From the IMG/VR virus record IMGVR_UViG_3300022682_000042, positions 1 to 64,000 of that record: DNA of 64,000 nucleotides, one strand, 5' to 3'. Origin of the DNA: a virus. The notes beneath the pieces were generated by a model, which had not been told where the DNA came from, ran no database searches, and saw nothing but the letters and a program-made list of their open reading frames with translations. A program made the translations under genes and the position numbers. This document shows, piece by piece, positions 8,102-15,731 of the stretch (its first letter is position 1; each line of letters opens with the position of its first letter).

Positions 8102-8136
8102 ATTTGTATTATAATACAAATGTATACATTAGTCAA
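8102..8136 (-). promoter_or_regulatory. Promoter with palindromic operator, leaderless start
   Basis: On the minus strand TTGACT (8136-8131) and TATAAT (8113-8108) have a 17-bp spacer. The -10 lies at the centre of the perfect 20-bp palindrome ATTTGTATTATAATACAAAT (8102-8121). The ATG at 8101 begins 6 bases after the -10, so the transcript would be essentially leaderless. The palindrome is a natural operator for the dimeric RHH protein encoded next to it. Confidence 0.8.
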
Positions 8137-8237
8137 ACTCGCTGTACTACCTGGGCAGAGAGGATAAACGGGCCATCGCTAACCCTTAGCATAAGCGGGG
8201 TTGATGGTCAACCACGTGCCTTATAAACCGAATATGA

Positions 8238-8575
8238 GTATACCCCACAGGCGTGTGGAACAGGGGAACTTACCAGACTGGCCGGCAATTCCTGGCCAGC
8301 GTATACCCCACAGGCGTGTGGAACAGGGGGGACCGGGCCAGGAAGCACAACTAATCCAGGTGTATACCCCACAGGCGTGTGGAACAGGGGAATGTCCACG
8401 ATGGAAACCACGACGTTAAAGAAGTATACCCCACAGGCGTGTGGAACAGGGGGACTTTGGCCGGCAACCGATAACAGAGCCGGGCGTATACCCCACAGGT
8501 GTGTGGAACAGGGGTAATCACTACATAAAGTAGCCATAAGGAGTTGGTATACCCCACAGGTGTGTGGAACAGGGG
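8238..8575 (+). CRISPR. CRISPR-like array 2 (6 repeats, 5 spacers)
   Basis: Six 29-bp repeats start at 8238, 8301, 8362, 8424, 8486 and 8547. The spacers are 34, 32, 33, 33 and 32 bp and share no sequence. The repeat begins GTATACCCCACAGGCGTG and ends GGAACAGGGG; a CCACA/TGTGG stem is present. The last two repeats carry the same C-to-T change, suggesting that the right side is the trailer end. The 61-63 bp period and stem are typical of type I-E. No cas genes lie in the window, so the array would depend on host Cas proteins or be inert. It points away from tnpB, as array 1 does on the other strand. Confidence 0.88.
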
Positions 8576-8591
8576 GGGGGTGACTACCCCC

Positions 8592-8694
8592 TTGACATAG
8601 TGTAAAAAATAATATATCATAGTAGCAGTATGGGCGGGGACCCCCACGGGTCCCCGTTTTTGTTTTTTAGGGGCCGGACGTTCGGCCTTTTTTT
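8592..8694 (+). promoter_or_regulatory. Late leader with promoter and tandem terminator hairpins
   Basis: TTGACA 8592-8597 and TATCAT 8615-8620 have a 17-bp spacer. Two hairpins with T-runs then follow in series: GGGGACCC/GGGTCCCC (8636-8655, T-run from 8657) and GGCCG/CGGCC (8672-8687, seven Ts). The ribosome binding site TTGGAG and ATG 8708 come directly after. A strong promoter facing two intrinsic terminators before the scaffold-capsid genes needs readthrough or antitermination. Confidence 0.8.
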
Positions 8695-8707
8695 ATTGGA
8701 GCAAAAT

Positions 8708-9574
8708 ATGGACGAAGATCAAGTATTAAACAATGAGGAAGAACAGGCCGAGGCCAGATACCACCTGGACGAAATGGAAATATCGTCGGTGGGACTGGTC
8801 CCAAAAGGCGCGAATCTGATGCCCGGCTTTATCTTGCTCAAAAATGATAAGGAGGCAAGTATGACCGAGAAAGTCGATATTGAAGAGGTCGTGCCGGAGG
8901 ATGCCCCGGAGGAGGTCAAGGGAATTTTGAAGCAGGTTGGCGATGGTATTGCCAGTTTGTTCCAGAAGGCCCAGGACGCCGAACCCGAAGTGGCCGATGG
9001 TGATGACCAGCCGGAACCGGCCCCGGAGGAAACCCCACCGGAACCGGCCCCGGCCGAGCCACCGCCTACCCTGGCCAGCCCGGACCTGGAGAAAATTCTC
9101 AAGGCCCAGACAGACCGGTTCGAGGCGATGCTCAAGGCTCAAAAGGCCGAGTTTAGCGAACAACTGACCAAGATGGACGCCGAACTGAAAAAGGCCAATG
9201 ACCGGGCGGAGAAGGCCGAGAAGTATGCTACCGAACAGACGGTGCAGGCCGAAAAGCAGGCAGCCATCCAGAAGGCCCTGAACTACAAGGCAATGCCGGT
9301 CAAACCGGCCGAGTTGGGTGAGATGCTCTACAAGCTGGAAAAGGGCCTGCCTAAAGAGGACTACGAGCAGGTTGAGGCCGTTCTCAAGGCAATGGACAAA
9401 CAAGCTTGGACCGCCGGCCTGTTCAAAGAGTTTGGGACCAGCCGGAGCGCCGAGGAAATCACCCTTGAGGCCAAGGTAGAGAAAATCCAGAAGGAACAGG
9501 ATATTTCCTACGAAGAGGCCCTGTTAAGCCTGCCGGAACATGAGCAGTTACAACTGCTTGGGGAGGTGGAATGA
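8708..9574 (+). CDS. Capsid scaffold-like protein
   Basis: The start at 8708 is chosen for the GGAG 7 bases upstream. The protein has 288 residues. Residues 15-50 (HLDEMEISSVGLVPKGANLM) resemble the end of XkdF-type proteases. An acidic PEP-rich linker follows (about 90-125), then a long coiled coil (about 125-205, KAQTDRFEAMLKAQ...), and a helical C-terminus. Acidic, coiled-coil scaffold proteins normally sit between protease and capsid genes, as here. The stop overlaps the next ATG. The protease-like N-terminus suggests that a protease-scaffold gene was broken by the island at 6488-8575. Confidence 0.7.
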   Translation: MDEDQVLNNEEEQAEARYHLDEMEISSVGLVPKGANLMPGFILLKNDKEASMTEKVDIEEVVPEDAPEEVKGILKQVGDGIASLFQKAQDAEPEVADGDDQPEPAPEETPPEPAPAEPPPTLASPDLEKILKAQTDRFEAMLKAQKAEFSEQLTKMDAELKKANDRAEKAEKYATEQTVQAEKQAAIQKALNYKAMPVKPAELGEMLYKLEKGLPKEDYEQVEAVLKAMDKQAWTAGLFKEFGTSRSAEEITLEAKVEKIQKEQDISYEEALLSLPEHEQLQLLGEVE

Positions 9575-9981
9575 TGGCTGACTATAACTGGGGATTTGAT
9601 TACCCGATGACGGCCTCCGGTGACGCCAACGCGCTCCAGTATCACTTTGTGCAGGTGGCCTCCGGTGGGGCCGGTGATACGTTTGAGAAATCTAGCGGGG
9701 CCTCTAACCCGGCTCCAACCGGGGTTTTGCAGGATGACCCGGAAAGCGGGAATGTTGGGGCGGTCAGAATCCTGGGTGTCACCAAGTTGATCGTCAATGC
9801 TGACTCGGCCATCAATGCCGGCGACTATCTGACCTCAAGCTCAACCGGTCAGGCTGTTGTTAGTACCGGCTCAAGTGTGGCTGCCCTGGCTCTGGAGAGT
9901 GTTTCCAGTGGGTCCGGGGTTTATATCAAGGCTTTACTGTTGCCTTACGGCAGCGGTAACAAGGCCGATAACACGCCGTAA
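9571..9981 (+). CDS. Capsid decoration (cement) protein candidate
   Basis: This 136-residue, glycine/serine/alanine-rich beta protein lies between scaffold and major capsid genes. Its pattern (GVLQDDPESG, VRILGVTKLIVN, INAGDYLTSSSTGQAV) is typical of DUF2190-like head decoration or head-fibre proteins. Translation is coupled to the scaffold gene by ATGA overlap. Assignment is by pattern and gene order. Confidence 0.65.
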   Translation: MMADYNWGFDYPMTASGDANALQYHFVQVASGGAGDTFEKSSGASNPAPTGVLQDDPESGNVGAVRILGVTKLIVNADSAINAGDYLTSSSTGQAVVSTGSSVAALALESVSSGSGVYIKALLLPYGSGNKADNTP

Positions 9982-10002
9982 CGGACGAAAGGAGAATAAA
10001 TT

Positions 10003-10929
10003 ATGGCTAGTCCAACGAGGCGTGATGTCCACGTAAATCGACCTTTGACTAACGTCTCAATTGCCTACAGCAACACTATGTACATTGCCGAGATGGTTTT
10101 TCCGACCATCCCGGTAGATAACCAGTCCGATGTCTATTTCACTTTTGACAAATCGAGCTGGTTCCGCAACCGGTCTGGCCCCAGGGCTCCCGGAACGAGA
10201 GCACCACGGGCAGACTACGGGATTGCCACGGCGTCCTATATCTGTATTTCAGATGCCCTGGCCAAACCCATCCCGGATGAAGTTCGGGACAACGCCGACT
10301 CCCCCCTTCGGCCCGAAGTAACGGCCACCCGGTTTGTGACCGATGGCCTGATGTTGGGGCTGGAAAAACGGGTGGCTGACCTGGTTTCCGGGTCCGGTAA
10401 CTGGGCGGCGGCCTCTAATCCGTCTACCCGGTGGGACGTTGATACCTCGGATGCCTGGGGAGACATCGATACCGTAGTTGATGCGGTTGTGCAACGCATT
10501 GGCCGGCACCCCAATACGATGTGTATGTCCTGGTCTGTCTGGAAGGCCCTGCGTAACCACCCGGACCTGCTAGATCGGGTCAAATATACCCGCCAGAACG
10601 GACGGGTTATGGCCGAGGATTTGGCAGCCTGGTTCGGTGTAGACAATGTTTACATCGGGGAGGCTATCTATGACAGTGCCCAGGAAGGGGCCACCGAGTC
10701 TCTAACCTATGTCTGGGGCGATATGCTCTGGGCCGGGTATGTCTCACCTAATGCGGCTATCGAAGAACCATCGGCCGGCTACTGTTTCCGGTGGGGGCAG
10801 CGTAGTATCAGTCGTTTTTACGAAGCTCAGGAGCACCAAACCATCATAGAGGGTGAGCACTATACCGATGAGGTGATTACGGCCTCAGACGCTGGAGCTT
10901 TGATGAGCGATTGCACTGGCGGTGCTTAG
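10003..10929 (+). CDS. Major capsid protein
   Basis: This 308-residue protein lies directly after scaffold and decoration genes and has its own strong ribosome binding site (GGAGAA). Features fit phage major head proteins: an N-terminal arm (VHVNRPLTNVSIAYSNTMYI, FPTIPVDNQSDVYFTFDK), a helix-rich P-domain (VTATRFVTDGLMLGLEKRVADLV), the NTMCMSWSVWKALRNHPDL segment, a GVDNVYIGEA stretch and a C-terminal beta region. The N-terminus MASPTRRDVHV is nearly repeated at the protease start. A leftward HNH cluster begins 4 bases after its stop. Confidence 0.82.
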   Translation: MASPTRRDVHVNRPLTNVSIAYSNTMYIAEMVFPTIPVDNQSDVYFTFDKSSWFRNRSGPRAPGTRAPRADYGIATASYICISDALAKPIPDEVRDNADSPLRPEVTATRFVTDGLMLGLEKRVADLVSGSGNWAAASNPSTRWDVDTSDAWGDIDTVVDAVVQRIGRHPNTMCMSWSVWKALRNHPDLLDRVKYTRQNGRVMAEDLAAWFGVDNVYIGEAIYDSAQEGATESLTYVWGDMLWAGYVSPNAAIEEPSAGYCFRWGQRSISRFYEAQEHQTIIEGEHYTDEVITASDAGALMSDCTGGA

Positions 10930-10933
10930 TTCG

Positions 10934-11740
10934 TCAGGGAATTTGAATATCGTTAGCTTTTAATAAGTCCTCAAGTAGCCTAATCCGCTGCTTGAGGTTC
11001 TTATTTTCTTTTACAAGCTTAGATTCCCGTCTGATAGTTTCAGCATGCAGGATAGAGTGACTCGATTTGTCAAACACTTCGAGGTTCTCTATCCTGTTGT
11101 CTTGTTTATCCCCATTTACATGATGAACAGATTCACTTCGTTTTAATGGTCTTCCTAATTCCAGGGCTACTACTGCCCTATGTTCTAAGACATAACAATT
11201 TCCCACAGCCATTGATTTGAGAAGGCTCCACTCTTCATCGGTATAAGTTTGCCGATGACGGTAAACGTAATCATCTTGATTTCTGATTATCCGTTCATTA
11301 CTGCGTAAAGTGACCTTTCTATGTTTTCGGTAACATTTTTGACAACAACCAGTAAATTGTTTCAATCTTAAGGATGTCTTTAGATGATGAACATATTTCA
11401 AAAATTCGTCCTTACATCTAACACATTTGATTGGAACTTTTAGTCGGTCTTCCTGAGTGGTCAATCTTGACCAATAGATAATAGCTCCGGTCGAATGATG
11501 TTCATCCTCAGTTGGATTGTATTGTTTCGGGAAATATGATTGACCCTGATTAAATGTCTTAGGGCCAATATTCTTGATTTTATCCAATGTCTCCCGGTCA
11601 AATAGGTTGGGCCTACCCTTTCCAGCTATAGCACGAGCTACCGGGTTGACCTTTCCAACATTAACCCAGGTCTTAAATGTTCTGTAGTTTACCCCAATAT
11701 AGTCGGCCGCCTCTGGGGTTGTATATAGGCCATCAATCAT
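10934..11740 (-). CDS. HNH homing-type endonuclease with N-terminal HTH
   Basis: In this 268-residue protein, residues 5-50 form a MerR/excisionase-like DNA-binding helix ([20 protein letters not shown]). Zinc cysteines follow (CVRC ... CCQKC, about 118-147), then an HNH_3 nuclease core ([16 protein letters not shown], then [18 protein letters not shown], about 185-225) and a C-terminal coiled coil. It is read against the capsid operon, 4 bases from the capsid stop, and is AT-richer than its neighbours, as expected of an inserted homing endonuclease. Confidence 0.85.
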   Translation of the reverse strand: MIDGLYTTPEAADYIGVNYRTFKTWVNVGKVNPVARAIAGKGRPNLFDRETLDKIKNIGPKTFNQGQSYFPKQYNPTEDEHHSTGAIIYWSRLTTQEDRLKVPIKCVRCKDEFLKYVHHLKTSLRLKQFTGCCQKCYRKHRKVTLRSNERIIRNQDDYVYRHRQTYTDEEWSLLKSMAVGNCYVLEHRAVVALELGRPLKRSESVHHVNGDKQDNRIENLEVFDKSSHSILHAETIRRESKLVKENKNLKQRIRLLEDLLKANDIQIP

Positions 11741-12047
11741 TCTTCACCCTCCACTCATAATACAACCCGTCCGGCCCTGTCTTGGCCTCAGACTCCACCA
11801 GTCCCCATTTCCGTAAATTGCCCAAGATATTCCCAACCCGATTAATAACCAGGTCAAAATGGTCAGCTATTTGCCGGGAGGTACAAGGGCCATTTTTTTC
11901 AAGATAGACCAGGGTTTTGCTTTCTGCCGGGGGGAGGCTTTCTAAAAGGAGTTCTAAAATAACTTGTTCTGAACTGCGAATTACCATTTTTTCATATTCT
12001 AAGATTTCAGCTAATCGATCAGTCGTTATGTGGGCCATGTTCAACAT
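11733..12047 (-). CDS. Winged-helix DNA-binding protein
   Basis: This 104-residue protein has a winged-helix fold pattern at about residues 40-95: [20 protein letters not shown], then [20 protein letters not shown] and a wing. It sits between a small acidic protein and the HNH gene, overlapping both (29 and 8 bases), so the three form one leftward operon. It is probably a regulator of that operon or of adjacent capsid expression; the target is unknown. Confidence 0.7.
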   Translation of the reverse strand: MLNMAHITTDRLAEILEYEKMVIRSSEQVILELLLESLPPAESKTLVYLEKNGPCTSRQIADHFDLVINRVGNILGNLRKWGLVESEAKTGPDGLYYEWRVKND

Positions 12048-12297
12048 TTCTTTCGTTGGGTGAATTTACGTAATACACATAATCAATTTCATCATCTGCC
12101 GCTTTTTCATCAAGTTCGTCATCGTCCATCCAATCCATAGTTTCTGGATATTCAATAGTAACATCTACAGCAAAATACTCGGACCCTAAGACCCAATAAC
12201 CATCAGGGTCAAATTGTGATGTTTCAATTTGAATTGTACGACGCATATTTCTTATAGGATTAAATTGTGATGTTTCAACTTGAATTGTGTGGGCCAT
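12019..12297 (-). CDS. Small acidic protein with duplicated motif
   Basis: The start at 12297 (MAHT) is chosen because AAAGGAG lies 7 bases upstream; the in-frame ATG at 12321 has none. The protein has 92 residues. TIQVETSQFNP and TIQIETSQFDP are a tandem duplication visible in the DNA as well (TTGTGATGTTTCAA twice). The rest is very acidic. It is the first gene of the leftward HNH operon. Its function is unknown; an acidic DNA-mimic-like role is only a guess. Confidence 0.6.
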   Translation of the reverse strand: MAHTIQVETSQFNPIRNMRRTIQIETSQFDPDGYWVLGSEYFAVDVTIEYPETMDWMDDDELDEKAADDEIDYVYYVNSPNERNVEHGPHND

Positions 12298-12342
12298 ACT
12301 AACACTCCTTTTATTAGTCATAATAGATTTATACCTACAGGT

Positions 12343-12371
12343 ATTATACTGTTTATGAATAGACTTGTCAA
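12343..12371 (-). promoter_or_regulatory. Promoter of the leftward HNH operon
   Basis: On the minus strand TTGACA (12371-12366) and TATAAT (12348-12343) have an exact 17-bp spacer, 46 bases upstream of the operon's first ATG. It diverges from the rightward late promoter at 12383. Confidence 0.8.
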
Positions 12372-12382
12372 ATATACCCTAT

Positions 12383-12530
12383 TGACCAACCCTCCAAAGT
12401 ATGCTATTATAATTATGTTCAGAGGTGGGACCTCATCGGTCTCACCTCTTTTTGTTTAGTCTACCTTGAGACCTGCCTCAAATTGGGGTAGCAATAAACC
12501 AAGATGGCCCGGAGTGCTACCGGGCGAGGA
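12383..12530 (+). promoter_or_regulatory. Late leader with promoter and terminator-like hairpin
   Basis: TTGACC 12383-12388 and TATTAT 12405-12410 (16-bp spacer) precede a strong hairpin, AGAGGTGGGACC/GGTCTCACCTCT (12421-12449), with TTTTTGTTT. A second hairpin, GCCCGG/CCGGGC (about 12507-12525), ends just before the ribosome binding site GAGGAG. It follows the same plan as the other late leaders. Confidence 0.75.
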
Positions 12531-12536
12531 GTTATA

Positions 12537-12911
12537 ATGCCTGATTTCAAAGTTCGACGTAAGATTTTGGCCACCGGTGGGATTGACATTACCGGGACGG
12601 CCTCCTTCTCCGGCCCAATTGCGGCCGGTTCTGCCGGGACTGCTTTTAATGATTTGCTTTACGGGTCTGGTTGTGTCAATTGCCCGTCGGCTACGGCCTC
12701 AACCGTAGTTGTCGGGACCGGTAGCTTGACTACCGGTTTTGCAGCCGGTGACCCTGTTTTCTTAACCCCCACTGCCAGCCTACAAGCTGGTATGGCTCTT
12801 ATTGGGGCCTGTTGTGTGTCCGGTTGTATTTCGGCCAGTTGGTTCTGTGTCGGTGGGGCTGATGTGTCGGCCTCAGCCGATGTGCATTGCCATTACCTGA
12901 TATTCAGTTAA
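12537..12911 (+). CDS. Virion structural protein, Cys-rich beta type
   Basis: The start at 12537 follows GAGGAG. The protein has 124 residues. It begins with a KVRRKILATGGIDITGTASF segment common in phage fibre or decoration proteins, then Gly/Ser/Thr-rich beta repeats with several cysteine pairs (GCVNC, ACCVSGC). It is the first gene of a structural operon running to 15219. A fibre, decoration or adaptor role is likely; exact identity is not seen. Confidence 0.55.
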   Translation: MPDFKVRRKILATGGIDITGTASFSGPIAAGSAGTAFNDLLYGSGCVNCPSATASTVVVGTGSLTTGFAAGDPVFLTPTASLQAGMALIGACCVSGCISASWFCVGGADVSASADVHCHYLIFS

Positions 12912-12922
12912 GGGGGCCAACT

Positions 12923-13150
12923 ATGAAACAGTTGGCCCAACACCTGGGGATAACTCAGGCCGAAGCTAAAAAACTGTGGGATTCTGTTGGCCTTGACGGT
13001 GACGAACAGGCCAGCCTGAAGGAAGTGTTCGGGCTGGCTGTCAAGGCTCCCCCTGATGGCCGGGTTTCGACCGGTAAGGTTGAGTCTGGCCTGGCTAAAT
13101 TTAAACCCCCACCCAAGCCCAAGTCCAAACGAAAGAAGGCGGCGAAATGA
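12923..13150 (+). CDS. Small basic-tailed phage protein
   Basis: This 75-residue protein has an N-terminal helix-turn-helix-like segment (LAQHLGITQAEAKKLWDSVG) and a strongly basic proline/lysine tail (PPPKPKSKRKKAAK). It could bind DNA or the acidic capsid interior. It overlaps the next start by 4 bases. No family is recognised. Confidence 0.55.
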   Translation: MKQLAQHLGITQAEAKKLWDSVGLDGDEQASLKEVFGLAVKAPPDGRVSTGKVESGLAKFKPPPKPKSKRKKAAK

Positions 13151-13494
13151 GCAACAAAACTTTCGTTGCCAGAACTGCCGACCTGTACTATTCAACCGAT
13201 GTAGAGTTGGCCGGGGCTGCCTGTGTTTCAGGCTCTTTACCTTGTGCTGGCTTTTCAAAGTTGTTAGGTGGGGTAATTTCCAATAGCTCTACTCTGGCCG
13301 CTGCCTCCGGGGTTAGAATTTACCAGTCTATCAACGGGGGGGTCAATTGGGATATTACCAGCGCTTCAGAAGCCTTGACAGCCGACACTGCCCAGACCTT
13401 TGACATTGATATCGTTGGAGACTATGTGCAATTTGTCTGGCGTAATGGAGCTACAGCAGCCAGCGGCCGGGCACATCTCTATCTGAGGCCATAG
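13147..13494 (+). CDS. Small virion structural protein
   Basis: This 115-residue, beta-rich and Ser/Ala/Gly-rich protein reads YQSINGGVNWDI ... FDIDIVGDYVQFVWRNG and resembles small head or fibre domains of siphoviruses. It sits in the operon after the basic-tailed protein. The exact role is unknown. Confidence 0.5.
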   Translation: MSNKTFVARTADLYYSTDVELAGAACVSGSLPCAGFSKLLGGVISNSSTLAAASGVRIYQSINGGVNWDITSASEALTADTAQTFDIDIVGDYVQFVWRNGATAASGRAHLYLRP

Positions 13495-13505
13495 GACTAT
13501 GAAAA

Positions 13506-13841
13506 ATGGAACTTGCTTTCACGATTCAAATAACCCTATTTCTACAATTTTTTCTAGTCTCTCTCCTTTTCCTCTGGCTGGTGAGCGTGTGTTATCGGCT
13601 ATACACGGAATACAGGAAGGACCAGGAAGAAGACGGAATTACCAGGGGATTATTACTCGTTTTCGGCGGTTGGGCCTTGCTCACGGTCTGGTGGATATGG
13701 ACGATTCCAACAGTATCGATGAGGTTTGAATTAGCCACCTATGGCCGGTTGTTTAATTTGTTGTTATATGACCTGGTTTTGATTATCACATTGATAGCAG
13801 CGGTCTATCTCGATTACCACCTGTTTCGGAGAAACAAGTGA
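13506..13841 (+). CDS. Membrane protein, three helices (holin-like?)
   Basis: This 111-residue protein has three hydrophobic helices (about 5-30, 45-68, 80-105) with charged loops. It is embedded in the structural operon and coupled to the next gene by GTGA overlap. Size and topology fit a class I holin or an infection-related membrane protein, but no endolysin is seen nearby. Confidence 0.5.
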   Translation: MELAFTIQITLFLQFFLVSLLFLWLVSVCYRLYTEYRKDQEEDGITRGLLLVFGGWALLTVWWIWTIPTVSMRFELATYGRLFNLLLYDLVLIITLIAAVYLDYHLFRRNK

Positions 13842-14275
13842 TTAAACGTCCAATATCCAAACTCATTGCCGACCGGATTACTCCGGCCTACCAGCACGCC
13901 GGGGAATTTGCCCGAACCTACCGGCAACTAACTCCGATGTTGGACCAGACTATAGCCAGTATTCGGGAATTGGCCAAGGTGATGAGGACCAGCGCCGACC
14001 AGGGAGATACTCTGGCCGATGAGTTGGAAGTCATTTATGGGTATGCCCAGGAAGGCCGGGATATTGCCGAAGAACACGCCGATGAAATGGCCCAACTCGC
14101 GACCCTGGTCACCAACCTGGATGTCTTTTTACAGGGAGACCCAGGAATGTTGACCCACGTTCTACGAGTAGCTGACCCGGCCATAATGAAAGAGGCTGCC
14201 GGCAAACTGGACAGTAAAAGACTAGTCTTACTTCAACAGGCTTTGAATGAGGCCGTTGATGAATACAAGGAGTAG
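13838..14275 (+). CDS. Helical phage protein
   Basis: This 145-residue protein starts at GTG within the GTGA overlap. It is almost entirely alpha-helical and charged, with likely coiled segments (QLTPMLDQTIASIRELAKVM; EEHADEMAQLATLV). It may pair with the preceding membrane protein, as its gene is coupled to it. No family is recognised. Confidence 0.55.
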   Translation: MIKRPISKLIADRITPAYQHAGEFARTYRQLTPMLDQTIASIRELAKVMRTSADQGDTLADELEVIYGYAQEGRDIAEEHADEMAQLATLVTNLDVFLQGDPGMLTHVLRVADPAIMKEAAGKLDSKRLVLLQQALNEAVDEYKE

Positions 14276-14278
14276 ACT

Positions 14279-14821
14279 ATGGCGGCAACAGTTGTCATAA
14301 ATAGATTGATGGGGGTTGGCCCCACACCGACTGCCTGCCTGATTACCAGTGGGTCTTTACGGGCGGGGACCGAAGATGTCAATGTTAGCCCGTGTAATAT
14401 CCCGGTCCCCTCTTCCGGCTCAAATTATAGTTACTGGATGGTCACCCAATTGGAAGCGACCGCTGCCCCCGATACCTCTCTTACCAATGTCAAATGGTAC
14501 TCGGACGGGACTAATTCTCAGGGGACCGGGGTAAGTACAGTGGTGGCCACGGCCTCAGCCTATGCCGGAGCCAGTGGAACGGCCGGCTCATCCGGTATCA
14601 TTTTGTCGGTTGCCAACTATGGGGCCGGTTTAACTGATGAGGCCAGCCCGGTCTGGCAATATACCTCGGATAGCTCAAGCCAGTTGACGGTATCCGGGTC
14701 TATTGATGCCTCGACCGGTTCATTTGCTGACCGGGTAGTTTTACAGGTTCAGGTGGAAAGTACCGCCGGGGCCGGAACGGTGGCCGAAGAGACGATGACT
14801 TGGGCCTTTGACGAAGCTTGA
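14279..14821 (+). CDS. Virion structural protein (beta, Ser/Thr-rich)
   Basis: This 180-residue protein has the alternating Ser/Thr/Gly composition of phage fibre and baseplate beta domains (SLTNVKWYSDGTNSQG, SVANYGAGLTDEASPVWQY, VLQVQVESTAGAG). A two-tailed receptor-contact or decoration role is plausible. The stop overlaps the next start (TGATG). Confidence 0.55.
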   Translation: MAATVVINRLMGVGPTPTACLITSGSLRAGTEDVNVSPCNIPVPSSGSNYSYWMVTQLEATAAPDTSLTNVKWYSDGTNSQGTGVSTVVATASAYAGASGTAGSSGIILSVANYGAGLTDEASPVWQYTSDSSSQLTVSGSIDASTGSFADRVVLQVQVESTAGAGTVAEETMTWAFDEA

Positions 14822-15219
14822 TGACTGAGGAATTAACCTGGCTGGCCCACTATGAAGACGGTTCTAATCTGGCCCAGGCCAACGGAAACACCTACAAGGA
14901 CATTGACCGGACCCGGTTAGCTATCTTTGATTTATGGCAGGGGGACCGGCTTGTTGTCCGGGTAGACCTGACCGATGATGTGACCGATGGGATAGGACCC
15001 CGGCGGCTTATTTGGCGAACCCGGCATTTTTTAGATAGCGCCGGGGGCCGGGTCAAAGTCCATCTCTGTGGCTGGCAACGAAGGGTGGCCGGGAAAAACG
15101 TGCAGGCCATTTGTTACGTGACTGAGGATGGGACGGTTTTATTGGGGGGGCAGTTTGGTCACAATTTGCCGTTCGGATATGCCCCGGTCAAGTTGGAGTG
15201 TGAAACTGATTTGACCTGA
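14821..15219 (+). CDS. Hypothetical phage protein, beta type
   Basis: From ATG 14821 the protein has 132 residues. It is a beta-rich soluble protein: WLAHYEDGSNLAQANGNTYK, then DRTRLAIFDLWQGDRLVVRV and VHLCGWQRRVAGKNVQAICY. Similar small proteins occur beside tail fibre genes in environmental siphophages. It is the last gene before the leader at 15220. The function is unknown. Confidence 0.55.
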   Translation: MTEELTWLAHYEDGSNLAQANGNTYKDIDRTRLAIFDLWQGDRLVVRVDLTDDVTDGIGPRRLIWRTRHFLDSAGGRVKVHLCGWQRRVAGKNVQAICYVTEDGTVLLGGQFGHNLPFGYAPVKLECETDLT

Positions 15220-15323
15220 TAGTTTCTGATAATCGAGACAACTGCAATACAATGCGGTTTGATAGAGGACGCGCTACGGCCATACCAGGCTGGCGCGGTT
15301 TTGTATACCTTAAGGAGGTTACT
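15220..15323 (+). promoter_or_regulatory. Late leader with weak promoter and hairpin
   Basis: A TACAAT -10 (15248-15253) is present without a clear -35. A hairpin with arms near 15271-15275 (CGCGC) and 15293-15297 (GCGCG) is followed by GGTTTTG, and then by TAAGGAGG six bases before ATG 15324. It has the same layout as the other leaders but a weaker T-run. Confidence 0.5.
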
Positions 15324-15731
15324 ATGGCTGATTTATTGGCCTTATATAACGAGTTGACAACTGACCCTCTGGGTCGAGGGTATGACGGGATGTCGGCTGC
15401 TTCGGCTGCCTCCAACCTGAATATCGTAGACCGGACCCGGAACCGGGAAACGATGGAGGCTTATGAGGTGATGAACGCTATTGCTGTACCTGAATTTCTG
15501 GCCCTATCATCGGCCAGCCGGCAAATAGTCTGGGATATTTTACATAATGGAATGGTCAACCCTTTTGGGGTGGAGGCCGATTTATTTATTCAGGTCTTTG
15601 GAGCCGGGGCCAGTACCCTTCAAACTCTGGCTGATTTAAGAGTAGATGATGTTAGCCGAGCAAACGAGATTGGATTCGGTCCGGTCAGTGAAGGGCAGGT
15701 TATCAAGGCCCGTGCCCTGGGAGGTGAATGA
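15324..15731 (+). CDS. Phage structural/connector-region protein
   Basis: The start follows TAAGGAGG. The protein has 135 residues: LLALYNELTTDPLGRGYDGM, then VDRTRNRETMEAYEVMNAI and FGAGASTLQTLADLR. This sequence type recurs in siphophages near fibre or minor tail genes. It is helical and soluble, and its stop overlaps the next ATG. No function is assigned. Confidence 0.55.
   Translation: MADLLALYNELTTDPLGRGYDGMSAASAASNLNIVDRTRNRETMEAYEVMNAIAVPEFLALSSASRQIVWDILHNGMVNPFGVEADLFIQVFGAGASTLQTLADLRVDDVSRANEIGFGPVSEGQVIKARALGGE

Noticed and set aside
8208-8647. Minus-strand frames with repeated VPHACGVY/FHTPVGYT peptides
   Set aside because: They are translations of the CRISPR repeats and spacers; the peptide repeats follow the 61-63 bp DNA period and have no ribosome binding site.
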